The notes under the pieces: generated by a model
Told to the model about the DNA's origin: nothing
The model's input: only the letters and a program-made list of their open reading frames with translations
Databases searched by the model: none
Program-made: the position numbers and the translations under genes
In this document: piece after piece, positions 54,266 to 64,000 of the stretch
Layout: every line of letters begins with the position of its first letter
Position numbering within the stretch: the first letter of the stretch is position 1
NCBI GenBank assembly: GCA_030374765.1
Contig: JARGXX010000004.1
Coordinates: 620,001 to 684,000 of the forward strand
Direction: 5' to 3'
Length of the DNA: 64,000 nt
Origin: Agarophyton chilense
Lineage: Eukaryota; Rhodophyta; Florideophyceae; Gracilariales; Gracilariaceae

Positions 54266-56862
54266 TGGCCAATAGAAGTCCCTTCTTAGGGTCATAAACA
54301 ACTTTGTTCCTCCTGGGTGTCCAGATAGCTTCGAATAATGGGCCAAGTAGAGTACACGACTCTTCAAAGCGTGCGGAACCACGATCTGATCATGCTTCTG
54401 GACATGGCTGAGAAATGTACCTCGTGAATCGAGCGAAAAGGGCAGATTCCCCCCCCCCCGTAAGACGAGAGCGTATCGCTGTACAGAAGTTTTCTGTGAG
54501 ACGCTCAGTGAAGAGATCAGAGATCGAGATTCACTCGAGTTGATCAGCAGGTTCACTTACATGAATTGGCATGAGAGGGTTCAATTGGGAGTAATCTCTT
54601 TCATCTTCTTGATCTTCAAATTGCGTTTCATCGTTGTTCATCTCCATTTAGAAACCCGGTAAATCGTCATCGATTTCTCCTTGGGTTTCCCCTAAAGCTT
54701 CCAATCGCGATATAGCGTCGGCTTGTATGATAGCCCGTCCCTTCTTATATTTATCTTCGAAATAGAATTCAGATAGGCGTAAGCGCCAACGTGTTAATCT
54801 TCCGGAGGGGTCTGTTATTGATAATAACCATCGCACGGATGAATGATTTGTATGGATGGTAAAAGTTTCTCCCTGGAGATAGGTCGTACAGTAGTCAGCG
54901 CCCACACTACCGCAAGGCATTCTTTTTCTGACACGGAGTAATTCTTCTCTGCTGCGTTCAGCGTTCGTGACCGATAACCGATTTGTTTCCTCTGACCGTC
55001 CGGATGGGTTCGAAAAAGGGTGCACCCTACCTGATACTCAGTAGACTCGATATCCAAAGAATAGGGTAGGTTGGGTATGGTCAATGCCAAGCTTGGTGCT
55101 GTGACGATATTTGTCTTCAAAGTCTTGAAGGCTTCGTGTTCGGCGGGTCCGAACTCCTCGAACTCAACAGGCTATCCTCTACGTAACAATGCGTTCAATG
55201 GAGCTGCAATGTGCGAGTAGCGCGGTTTGAATCGTCTGTAGACGTTACATAATCCAAGCAAGGATCGCAATGGAGTCTGTCTGTGTGGACAGTGCTTGAA
55301 ATTCGCGTACTGCCGCTTTCTGAGCTTCATGAATTCCAAGCTGACCAGGCCTGATTATGTGGCCCAAATAATTCACAGTACTAGCGAACCATTCGCATTT
55401 CTTGAACATCAAGGTTATACCTGCTGTATGTAACGCTTTCATGATTTCCTCTACATGTCGCATGTGACTGTCCATATCTTGAGAGAAGATAATGACATCG
55501 TCCAAATAGAATAAACATTTTTTCCATTAATACTTCGAGAGTAATATGTCCAGGATGCGCTGGAAAGTTGCCGGAGCATTGGTATGTCCAAAGGGCATCC
55601 GCCTGAAACGGTATAGTCCAGCTCGTGACACAAATGCAGTCTTATCCTGATCTTTTTCGGCTACAGGAACCTGCCAACAGCCAGTGTTGGCGTCGAGCGT
55701 GGTGAATACGTTCGCATCGACTAAGATGTATTTACACTCGTCCATGTAAGGCAGTGGATATGTATCTCGTATCGTAACTGCGTAGAGTTTCCAGTAGTCG
55801 ATACAGAATCGTACAGAACCATCAGATTTTGGGACTAGCACCACAGGTGAAGCCCATGCAGATTGTGCTGCTTCCATTACTCCTGCTTCGAGCATCTTGG
55901 CAACATTGTACACCTTGATCTGACGAGTTCGCGGTCCTGCTCTGTAAGGTGGCTGAGAAATTGGACAAGATCCCGGAATAACATCAATATGATGTTCTGT
56001 GGCGGAGATCTCTCCTAGTTTTCCACTCCTCATAGAGGCATACTTTTTCAACGTTTGTTTGATGTTTATTCTTATATCCTTCGGGAACATTCTCGAAAAC
56101 TAGTTCTTCGACCTGTTTATCTGGGTCCTTCTGTTCTTCTGTCGGTTGCGACTGCTCTCTGGGACCTTCATGTGCACTAGTTGATTCGTCTGACACATCA
56201 GAAAACCCTAGCACTTCTGCGGTAGAGACATGAGTCAGAACCACTGCTATAGGGTGCGGCAGAGCAGCTGCAACGATCTGATTCTTCCGTAATCGATAAT
56301 CGTTATCGGTAAAACGAGTGATGAGTATTCGGAAGGGTTTGTCCGGTTCAACTTGGACAATTCCATTCGTTGCGAGAAGTCCTCGATGCTCGTACATAGC
56401 TGAATTTGGCTGGATTACCACGAGACCGTGTCGTTGTGTTATCACTTGTACCCAGGTTTGGGATTGAGACTTTAACTCTGTAGGTTTCGACACACCAATC
56501 TTTGGTTATGTACGACCATGAGCCAACTCGTATTAGAAGTGGAGCAGCTGTAGGGACTCTTTGTAGTGCTCTTCTCACTATAGGCACTGTCAAGTCATCG
56601 TCTAACATAATTATTCCACTCCGAGAGCAGATTGCTTCGACAAATCTGTAACAATAATCACATTCCAGAACAACTAGTGCGGCCAGTGACTTGCGGACTA
56701 TAAAATTCACCTTCACTAAAAAGTGTCCGAGTCGAACGACCAACTTCACTGTTCCAAGTGTTCTCACTTCATTCCTATTAGCATCCATAATATCTGACAA
56801 CGGACCGTAACGAATTCGTTCCTGATCAATGGGCCCTAGTTCGGATATCCAAATAAAGTTCG
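54266..56862 (-). pseudogene. pol: Gypsy D pol: protease end, RT, RNase H, integrase start
   Basis: From 56862 leftward: GPNFIWISELGPIDQER (continuation of the protease active site cut by the MULE), VVLECDYCYRFVEAI, the linker, then RT (56090-55245): WASPVVLVPKSDGSVRFCI, FTTLDANTGCWQVPV, FRRMPFGHTNAPATFQ and catalytic FYLDDVIIFS, with a TAA just before it (about 55527). RNase H (55120-54648): YSLDIESTEYQVGCTLF, where the first Asp context is altered, and SVSEKECLAVVWA. Integrase zinc start: HYSKLSGHPGGTKLFMTLR...FYWP, cut by the DIRS-like element at 54265. Several frame changes. Confidence 0.85.
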
Positions 56863-56871
56863 GTCCGGCGC
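56863..56871. repeat. Target site duplication (left) of the MULE
   Basis: gtccggcgc, matched by gtccggtgc at 63178-63186: 9 bp with one mismatch. Both copies encode part of the D-T-G-x-G turn of D protease. Confidence 0.85.
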
Positions 56872-57203
56872 GGCTAATGGGGAATCTACATACTGGTGGT
56901 ATGCGTGAAAACACCCCCAGATCCTTACGAAAAACGGGGGTGATCTTCACTGTATTCACCATCCACTGTAAGATACTTAGTATCCAATAAACTCATGCCA
57001 AGTAGATTGGAGCCTACTAGATCCTTACGTTCAGTTCCGCTTATTGGGTCATTCATCAAATGCATATGCGTATTACGCTTGAAGAAACTCTCATTGGTTC
57101 CGCTAGCGTTACACGCAAGCGTTACGCGCAAGCGTAGTCAACGGTGCTCATTGTGCACTGTGACATCAATAGCGCAACTCCCAAAATGCGCGCACTTTTC
57201 ATC
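56872..57203 (+). repeat. Left terminal inverted repeat of the MULE
   Basis: Pairs with 63177-62852. Long matching stretches include GTGAAAACACCCCCAGATCC and CACCATCCACTGTAAGATAC, then GCGTTACGCGCAAGCGTAGT further in. Identity falls toward the inner end. Confidence 0.9.
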
Positions 57204-57811
57204 AGAGTTCGCGTGACGATACTTTCAACAAAGCAGCGATCGCTCAACCTCGCTCAACCAGCATCCTGGGCACTTAGATGTTCACATCGTTCTCCAAGTT
57301 CAGCACCGCGACCACTTGGATATTGACACTGTCCTCCCAGAAACCACACTCTTCGAGGCCGTAGTAATTTCTCAGCATTTAATGCATCAATCTCGTCGAA
57401 GATCCCCCAAAATCTTATCAACCTGACACCGACCCAATCCTCGTTCTTTCATTCCAAATTGCTGCATTATGTATGCATCCATAGCATAATAATTTCAAGC
57501 TCACGCTTTAGCCCCGCAATCCTGCCTTCCGGCTTGAGACGACACCAATTCAATGGTCACGCTCCGCAAACCTTTCGATATAACCCTGAAATATCTGCCG
57601 GAAGATCCTCTTGATTGCTTCTTCGCGAGCTACTTCGACTCCGATAATGAGGACAGTGGTGATGATATAGACTTCCTTGAAACTCCAGAAGAACGTCTAC
57701 AGGCCAGGGAGTTCTGACGACGACATCCTCGCCGCAAACCCGACACAAAGGTCGTAAAACGCTGTACAACTTCTTTTCTGTAACAAATACAGTATAAAAC
57801 ATCTGTTAACT

Positions 57812-58840
57812 TTGATAGAACAACTGCAGTGGGCTTTACGGAACTCAAAAGGGGTTTGGTTATATCTTCACACCGCTGTTGTTAATGAAGCAAATGAAGA
57901 TGGATCCTTTGGGCATTCTCTGATATCGTCCAGGGATGAGAAGGCCTGGTTCTGTAATACTCTGTTCACTGCAGGAATCCATGAGATGGAGCCAACAAAT
58001 GGAGTTGTTCTTGTTTCAGCCGATACTGGGTGCAATATTGGGTACGTCGCCGATTTCTTGGAGATGCTTCCCGAAAAGAGGAAACGTGAACTGGATAAAT
58101 ATGTCTTCGAACGGTTAAAGAAGAAACTAATCGAGAAAGCATATCTTTCACCAGGACCAGTCCATACTGTGCTGATTCCCATGAACATAAACAACTCCCA
58201 TTGGCGCCTCGTTGTCGCCGAAAGAAGTAACGATTTGATGTGGAATATGTACTGTGGTGATAGTATCCGTGTGTCTTGTTCTACGGCAAGAAAGAAAGTG
58301 GTTTCAGCGCTTTTGGATTATGCGCTTAATGGGAAGAGACAGTGGAGCTTTCCGACTCAGAACTACATGCTAGACGTTCTAAATTACGACAGACAACGTG
58401 ATTCGTATAGCTGTGGCCCATACGTGTTATGAACAACGTCTCATTTTTGTGAAACGAGAGGGCTACTTCCCGAAGATACATTTCAAAGAAGACACTCTGC
58501 ATCATTGTCAGATCAGTGTCGCTGGGCATATGCTGAGGCGAGAGTGGGAGCAATCATAATAGGAGCAGCCCATCGGAGGCTCCCGATAACGGACGAATAC
58601 ATTATCAATCAAGAGAACCTTCGTGAGCGGGTATATGCAGAACGAAATCGGTATGAGCCAGATCAGAACCCGGTATCTCGTTACACAGTGTCAGGATCCC
58701 CACCGTCAATAGCCGCAGTCATGGAAAAAAGGAATTCTAGCGAATTATGCGGACACAATGGTAATGATAAGGATGAGAGAAAAGAAGTAGCAAGTGATAG
58801 TAGTGGTGTGGGACGTTGTGTAGACAGTGAAAAAAGTTGG
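57812..58840 (+). pseudogene. MULE-borne ULP1-like cysteine protease (C48)
   Basis: Ubiquitin-like-protein (SUMO) protease fold, as in plant and protist MULEs that carry ULP1 genes. From MIEQLQWALRNSKGV the core runs through ISSRDEKAWFCNTLFTAG, VHTVLIPMNINNSHWRLVV (catalytic His), LMWNMYCGDSIRV (Asp) and YDRQRDSYSCGPYVL (Gln and nucleophilic Cys). All catalytic residues are present. A TGA at 58430, two codons after the catalytic Cys block, is followed in the same phase by a helical C-terminus (TTSHFCETRG, QCRWAYAEARVGAIIIGAA) to a TAA at 58841. The upstream start may lie earlier; no splice signals were tested. Confidence 0.8.
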
Positions 58841-58954
58841 TAACTCTACTAGGGATGGAAGGGACTCCCAGAATGCTGGTAAAAAGGTTGGGGTGGGTAT
58901 AACGAACACGAGAACAGAGCCAAACGAAAAGGTCCAGATGATGATGAGGTTCCG

Positions 58955-61739
58955 TTGCCTCTGACGTCGGCCTCCAAAGGACAGAAGATTGTAAAAGATC
59001 TTCCAGGGCTTGTTGTTATGATGGCAAGAGAAAGCTACTTGTACGCACTCCACTTGTTTAGACTGTTTTTTAAGCCCGGGAGGTTCAAATTAAGTGTTCG
59101 TATTTGGTGTCTGAAGTACAATGCACCTCCGAAGGGAATACGGTGCAAAGATGGGTTTATGGCAAAGGCCTACACAGACAACAGTGGATTGATTATCAGT
59201 GAAATTGAAGGTCACAACCATCCTCGATTGGATGCATCGGAGACGACGAGGAAGAGGCGAATGTTATCTGTGCGTAACTCTATTAAGAAGAAGTGCCCAG
59301 GTGAGCTACGTATTCCATTTATTCACTTCACTACGAAGCAGAATGGTCCGCCAATGGACAATAAGTCCTCACAGCCTGAAGGGCAGCGCCATGTTGAGAG
59401 CATAATTTCTGAAGATGACTTCATGCCGAGCTTACCTCCTTCACATTTCCAGTTGCCCTCCCAGACGATTTCTAGGTTTCAGCAGTTGATTTCGCTCTCC
59501 CCAGTACAGGATGATCATCAGGAAATTGTGCCACGGGGTGAGGAACGGCAAGTTGTGCAACTGAAAGCTCCACAAGAAGAGCATGACGTATAAGTGGAGG
59601 TCGTGGACAAACAAGTTGAAGAGGAGGATAACGATGTCATATACGTTGGTAAGAGAACAACAATCGTTGATGGTGGAATCGATATTGAAGCATGTGACAA
59701 GCTGGGAATGGAAGTGAAGAAAAGTACTTCTCCTGTCCTTATTACATCAAAGGTAGGTTTAAAGCTTTATTGATACCGAACGAAATGCACCAAATTCATT
59801 TAACATTCTGTTTGTATGTTGCAGAGAAGTCTTGCACGAAAACTTGTTGAAGAACAGGATGTATATGCGGAGGGCTGCACCGAAGATGGTGATTACGTGG
59901 TAGTAGAGGACGGCGATGCCGAATAGCACAGCTTCGAAAGGAGCTACACCGAAGAAGAGTGCGCACGTCAGGGTTTCGCAGCGTACCTAAGTTCCATCGA
60001 ATTAACAGGAGAGGACGAGGTTCTTCGACATCTACAGTACATTGCAAGCTGTTTCTGTTTCGGTCTTGGTGTCCGCGACTCTAAGTATGAGACGAAAGAT
60101 GGAAAGGGTTTATTAATGAGAGGGTGCCTCATTTGCCGCCTACTCGGTGACGAACAATATAAATGTCCATTCTCCTTCAAAGTTCGCCGAGTTCCTGTTT
60201 GCGGGGGAGACGTTAGTGACGATCTAAAGTGGGGTTACCATTTTGATATGTTTAAAGCACATCACAATAATTCTGCAAAACGTAGCTCGTTCCAGAGAAA
60301 GTTGCCACCCCAGGAACTTGAAGCAGAACACCTTAATAGCTCTGTACATCTTAGGTTCTCTGAGATACTTAAACTTCTTGAAAACAAGTACAGCGTTAAA
60401 GTGGACCGCAACCTTTTTTGAAAACGATTGAAGTATACTTCAGACACTCGCAACCCCAAAGAAAAGGAGTGTATGCGCCTTTACAACAATTTGCTTGAGC
60501 TGCATTCGAAGCATGAAGGAACAATTGTTTATTGTTTGACAGATAAGCACTACTAACTACAGTTCGTGGCATGGAGCGTGAAGGAATGGCGAAAAGACTA
60601 CGAGCTGTTCGGCACAGTCCCTGGAGTATCTCAGGACTGCAAAGTGGTAGCAAACCGCTTTTTCCTTCCGCTTGTTTCTTTAAACGGCCGAGATCACAAT
60701 GGAAAAATGACAACGTTCTTCACGGGCTTCCTCCCAAACGAGAAGGGAGCGAGTTTTGAGTGGATCCTGAACAGGTTCAAGGAGTGTATGAGGATCTTCC
60801 CGAGCTCTTTTTCAATTGACCAGAGCGCAGCAACAATTGGAGCTCTGAAAAAGGTCTTTCATCTCTCCTACATCACCATCCACGACTGCAACATTAACCA
60901 GATTCAGAAAAGTAATGTGGCCCGGTGGTGCAAGAAGATCAAACGAATGATATGGATTGACTGTATGTAGGAAGATCTATATGAGCTACGGAGGAGCACT
61001 AATATTGAAATGCTCCAGCTGAAGCGATCACAGTTTGAACGAATGTACTTCACGAACTTCTCCCATCCCCTTCGGCGATGGTAAAAGTTCCTGTACCATG
61101 AAAATCCTTTCAATGCTCGTATCTTGCTACAAGGTCATTTATCTGCCGCGACGATTCCTATTCCAAGGCACCGGATATACTGAAAGTTCGAACGCTCTCT
61201 TTCACCGGCTTATCCTGTCCCACAAGATCCCGTTTTCTGAGGTTCCTTTGGAAATGAAAACCATGACAGACAGCCCTTATGCAGAGCGTGAGAGAGATAC
61301 ATCGGTACAGGACACAGCGATCAGGAACAAGCTGCTCGATTCATCACTTCAAACTCCCCGAGTTGCCGCGAATACCCTCGTTTCCACCAATACTACATAT
61401 ATTCTGAAGAAGTTCTTAGAGTCCGGCCTGAGACTCTCTCGGTACCTCACTGTATTGAACGCTTACATCTCCCCAGTGAGATCTGTCGATTAGAGAGTAT
61501 TCGAGACGGAGTTTGAGGGTCTTAACAGGCATCCAGATACTCTCGTTGCAATCATGACCCTAAAGTTCACATTGGCTCCTTCTTCAACAGGGAGGGTCCT
61601 GTCCGTGACGAGATTTGTCTTCTACATTTCTGTAAAAACTGACGAGGATCTGCAAATCAGAGCGAGATGTACGTGCCCCCGTTTAGCTGCAGGTAGATTT
61701 CCCTGCTGCCATAAAACACGAATCGCATGTGTTTACTGA
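58955..61739 (+). pseudogene. MULE transposase (MURA-like, SWIM zinc finger)
   Basis: 58955-59593 holds a FAR1/FLYWCH-like DNA-binding part (WCLKYNAPPKGIRCKDG, ISEIEGHNHPRLDASE, with C and H-x-H positions). A TAA at 59591 is followed in phase to a probable intron (59753-59824). After it RSLARKLVEEQDVYAEG, a TAG at 59923, and FKVRRVPVCGGDVSDDLKWG to 60418. Following stops, 60566-60970 gives the DDE-like core: FFLPLVSLNGRDHNGKMTTF, FEWILNRFKECMRIFPSSFS, IDQSAATIGALKKVFH (acidic Asp). 61035-61493 is helical, and 61554-61739 ends in CTCPRLAAGRFPCCHK, a SWIM finger. Several stops and frame changes: inactive. Confidence 0.8.
59753..59824 (+). other. Probable spliceosomal intron in MULE transposase
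   Basis: 72 bp with GTAGGT at the start and TTGCAG at the end. Removing it joins LITSK to RSLARKLVEEQ in one frame, while the unspliced frame hits a stop within a few codons. Confidence 0.6.
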
Positions 61740-61856
61740 CAAATTACCGATAGATGGCCGGATGTCGGCGAACCTTTGGGCAGTAGACTACCCATAGAAC
61801 AGTTATGGCATCCATATTGGCGAATAAATTGAAACGACTGAACGCTAGAACGTACT

Positions 61857-62477
61857 TTGAAGCTTAGGGGCGTCATGGGATCAGTGTGCAGCGAGAAACA
61901 CATCAGATCCTCAGCAGCCCCACTTGCAGCCAATGTTGATCAAACAGCAAATGAGGATCACATTGTAGATGTAGCTCCAGTCGACGTGGTAGCTGGATTT
62001 CGAAAGCAACAGCGAGAAGAAATATCGAGCTATAGCACTTATGCCAATTGTACCAAACTTTGCGAGCAGATGCATAGGGTGGCTGAACGTTTTGGTGCTG
62101 CTGCTGTCTGCAGTCTGGAAACGCATCTTGAAACCGGTCTGAACGACCTTAACAAGGGCAACTACCCTTCCAACCCTGCATGTCCCATTCCCATTCGAGA
62201 TACTCAACTGGAAGAGGTGATGACAGGAGTGCCAGATATCCCTCATCATGCGGATACAAAGAAGGATCATGGCATTGAGAACCCAAAAAGGGGATTGGAC
62301 AAATCCCGAAAGCGTAACAAGTCGTTTCTCGAGCGGAACCGAAAGAGACAAAAGCCTAATTGCTCTGGGTTCCATATCGATCGGACGCAAGATGTTCTTC
62401 AGCGTCAAACTATAGAGTCTGCAGTACAGCTGGCCGTCAATATCGTTGATAAGCCTGATGTTTACAGCAGAAAGTAG
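61857..62477 (+). CDS. MULE third ORF, unknown function
   Basis: Uninterrupted 206 codons (MKLRGVMGSVCSEKHIRSS) after the SWIM finger, so it may be the C-terminus of the transposase or a separate gene. It contains a Cys/His-poor helical stretch (YANCTKLCEQMHRVAERFGA) and a basic cluster KSRKRNKSFLERNRKRQK near residues 155-175 that would serve as a nuclear signal. No known domain. A larger open frame on the other strand over the same bases looks like a shadow. Confidence 0.45.
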   Translation: MKLRGVMGSVCSEKHIRSSAAPLAANVDQTANEDHIVDVAPVDVVAGFRKQQREEISSYSTYANCTKLCEQMHRVAERFGAAAVCSLETHLETGLNDLNKGNYPSNPACPIPIRDTQLEEVMTGVPDIPHHADTKKDHGIENPKRGLDKSRKRNKSFLERNRKRQKPNCSGFHIDRTQDVLQRQTIESAVQLAVNIVDKPDVYSRK

Positions 62478-62684
62478 GTGAAATGGAGTATGAGTTGGTT
62501 GAAAGTAAGTAAAAGGTATTTTTCTTGAACGCATACCTTTCAGAACTGTGAAACTTAATGATACCAGATGGCATATGACATTTGTATTGAATTTTGGTAT
62601 TGAAATACATATCCATGCTTGGTTTGAAATGAAACAGCCAAAAACGGTTATCTCGCTGATCGCTTCTTGACTTTTGATGCGAAG

Positions 62685-62835
62685 CATAGCCCTGAGGATG
62701 CTCCCAGTTGGTCGAAGCCGTTTACTGTAGCACCTGAAAATGCTCCCAGCTTGTGGAAACCGTTTACCGCAGCACCTGAAGATGCTTCCAGCTTGTAGCA
62801 AATGAAGATGCTCCCAGCTTGTGGAAGGCGTCTAC
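62685..62835. repeat. 42-bp tandem repeat near the right end of the MULE
   Basis: Two full 42-bp units (GATGCTCCCAG..., ending GTAGCAC/GCAGCAC), one shortened unit of about 26 bp and a fourth partial unit. The unit core is GATGCTCCCAGCTTGTGGAA. The length is a multiple of three. It lies just inside the right terminal inverted repeat. Confidence 0.75.
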
Positions 62836-62851
62836 ACGACTGTACAGCCAG

Positions 62852-63177
62852 TGATGAGTGATGCCAAAAAGCGCGCGCATGTTTCGAGTTGCGCTAGAGC
62901 TGAAGCTTTGAAATGGTGTCACAGTGCACAATGAGCACCATTGACTACGCTTGCGCGTAACGCTTGCGTGCGTAATACGAATATGCATTTGCTGAATGTC
63001 CCAATAAGCGTACCTGGACGTAAGGATCCAGTAGGATCCAGTCTACTTGGCATGTTTTTATTTGATACTAAGTATCTTACAGTGGATGGTGAGTACAGTG
63101 AGGATCACCCCCGTTTTTTGTAAGGATCTGGGGGTGTTTTCACACATACCACACAGTACGTATATTCTCCATAAGCC
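62852..63177 (-). repeat. Right terminal inverted repeat of the MULE
   Basis: Inverted copy of 56872-57203, ending ATAAGCC before the duplication gtccggtgc (63178-63186). Confidence 0.9.
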
Positions 63178-63186
63178 GTCCGGTGC

Positions 63187-64000
63187 CTGTATCAAGGACT
63201 GTCAGGCGACGGGTGACTAGATCCATGTCCGAGCTGATGTCCGCACAAACTTTATAGTTTCTCTTCTGCATTTTCGTTATAAAGTTATCCGGTTTCGACG
63301 AACAATTGTAAAGTCTACAGGGACGTTTGAGTTCACAGGCAAACTGTACTCGCTTTCCAACAAACGGTTTTAAACCGCTCGACGGAAGATGATGAGTCCT
63401 CATCAAAACCTTGGGTATCCAAGCGCAGGAACAAGAAGAAGAGTACTCCCTGGTCGGCTCTACGCGATGGAATAGGGCCGACCTTCTAGAGGTTCTCTCA
63501 CTTAGTTTTCCGAATGAGGCGGGTCGTTCTCCCTTGTGCCGTGGCTTCCAACATGCCTATTAGCCTGTGGTGCTTCAGTGTTGCAAATTACAGGAGCTCC
63601 AGATTGACGTCCAGGATGTTAGCTAAGCCATGCTTTCACCTTCCACTAGGTACCAGCCGGCACTCGGGTGCTATTCTCCATTGAGAGAGTCTCGTAATTC
63701 GTGAGGACACGAACTAAATCCTTTACAAGAAGGGTACATTCTGAAGATAGATGATGACGGCCATAGCACAGATAGAATATTAACGCTTCACGGCGTGCTG
63801 CCGACATAGGTGGTGATCCATACGCTTTTCGCATGTCCACCCATCCAGGTTTTCCCATTCTCGATCCCTTCCTCCGAGGGAATCATATACGCTCGTGATA
63901 CTGGGCGTCTGCCCTCCAGAGCCATAAGATCTTCTTTCTCTTGGGATTCTGAGTAAGGTAGTTCCTCTGTGGGCACCGATGAGTGCCAATAATCCAGAAA
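63187..64000 (-). pseudogene. gag-pol: Gypsy D gag end and protease start
   Basis: 63858-63646 holds a Cys/His knuckle remnant (LIFYLCYGRHHLSSEC, C-x4-5-H-x4-C with the first Cys pair incomplete) at the end of gag; other gag text (REKEDLMALEGRRPVSRAY-like) extends to the window edge. 63406-63187 leads to TRRLTVLDTGTG, the catalytic D-T-G of retropepsin, cut at that point by the MULE. Stops and a frame change separate the two. Region 63407-63645 carries no clear frame. Confidence 0.7.

Larger units (their letters stand above)
56872..63177 (+). mobile_element. Mutator-like element (MULE) with ULP1 protease
   Basis: 6.3-kb element with long terminal inverted repeats (56872-57203 and 62852-63177), starting GGCTAATGGGGAAT and, on the other strand, GGCTTATGGAGAAT. 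Flanked by a 9-bp duplication, the usual size for MULEs. It carries a ULP1-like protease, a transposase with DNA-binding, DDE-like and SWIM parts, and a third ORF. It interrupts the protease codons of gypsy D: LTVLDTGTG lies right of it and RAGPNFIWI left. The inner left region 57204-57811 has no supported gene. Confidence 0.92.
43831..64000 (-). mobile_element. Ty3/gypsy element D, interrupted by a DIRS-like element and a MULE
   Basis: Minus-strand chromodomain gypsy element that continues past the right window edge. From right to left: gag end (64000-63646), protease (63406-63187), [MULE 63177-56872], protease end and linker, RT, RNase H and integrase start (56862-54266), [DIRS-like 54265-48881], integrase core (48880-47351), chromodomain (47259-46950), antisense ORF on the plus strand (45139-46842) and presumably the 3' LTR within 43831-45138. 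The 5' LTR is outside the window. Both interruptions split single domains. Confidence 0.85.

Noticed and set aside
48871..54270. GCCA as target duplication of the DIRS-like element
   Set aside because: The tetramer flanks both ends, but DIRS-type elements usually make no duplication and the D integrase text predicts these bases on both sides anyway.
61911..62801. Long open frame of 296 codons on the minus strand over the MULE 3' part
   Set aside because: It overlaps the plus-strand ORF at 61857-62477, includes the 42-bp tandem repeats and part of the spacer, and has no recognisable domain; treated as a shadow.
1..64000. CRISPR arrays, bacterial operons, host metabolic genes, rRNA
   Set aside because: Looked for on both strands; nothing beyond transposable elements and unassigned spacers could be supported.

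Overview
The window is nuclear DNA of a eukaryote and consists almost entirely of transposable elements nested in one another. I find no convincing single-copy host gene, rRNA, complete tRNA or CRISPR. The eukaryotic call rests on Ty3/gypsy elements with LTRs, a tRNA primer site and chromodomains, a DIRS-like tyrosine-recombinase retroelement, CACTA (TNP2), Mutator-like, Tc1/mariner and piggyBac transposases, and one probable 72-bp GT-AG intron. The species cannot be fixed from the sequence. A red alga or an oomycete-like protist would fit; that is a guess.

Layout: 1-4934 holds a 5'-truncated Tc1/mariner transposase (+) and a decayed piggyBac transposase (-), then unassigned DNA. Inverted GATGTC-type subterminal repeats mark the probable ends of one CACTA element at about 4935 and 39745. 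Inside it sits Ty3/gypsy element A (5837-33236, +). A is itself split in gag by gypsy element B (6865-18679, +) and in pol by gypsy element C (21506-26894, -, with a perfect 5-bp target duplication). B carries a 0.6-kb deleted copy of the DIRS-like element (15934-16534). After the CACTA end comes A' (39746-43830, -), a deleted second copy of A. From about 43.8 kb to the right edge lies gypsy element D (-), interrupted by a full DIRS-like element (48881-54265) and by a complete Mutator-like element with a ULP1-type protease (56872-63177, 9-bp target duplication with one mismatch).

The most unusual feature is an extra gene-sized reading region that runs antisense to gag-pol, between the chromodomain end of pol and the 3' LTR. 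It is present in A, A', B and D and absent from C. The versions in A, B and D are very diverged but share ordered motifs (IVxGT..., [YF][DN]xxT[SD]x[IF], RVWY), which points to one old accessory protein conserved in a lineage of chromodomain gypsy elements. In A, a tRNA-like module in the LTR (D-arm joined directly to T-arm, no anticodon arm) faces the antisense ORF.

Nearly all reading regions contain stops or frameshifts. The exceptions are ORF1 of the DIRS-like element, gag of C and most of the integrase of C. Insertion order by nesting: CACTA before A; A before B and C; B before the DIRS derivative; D before the DIRS-like element and the Mutator-like element.
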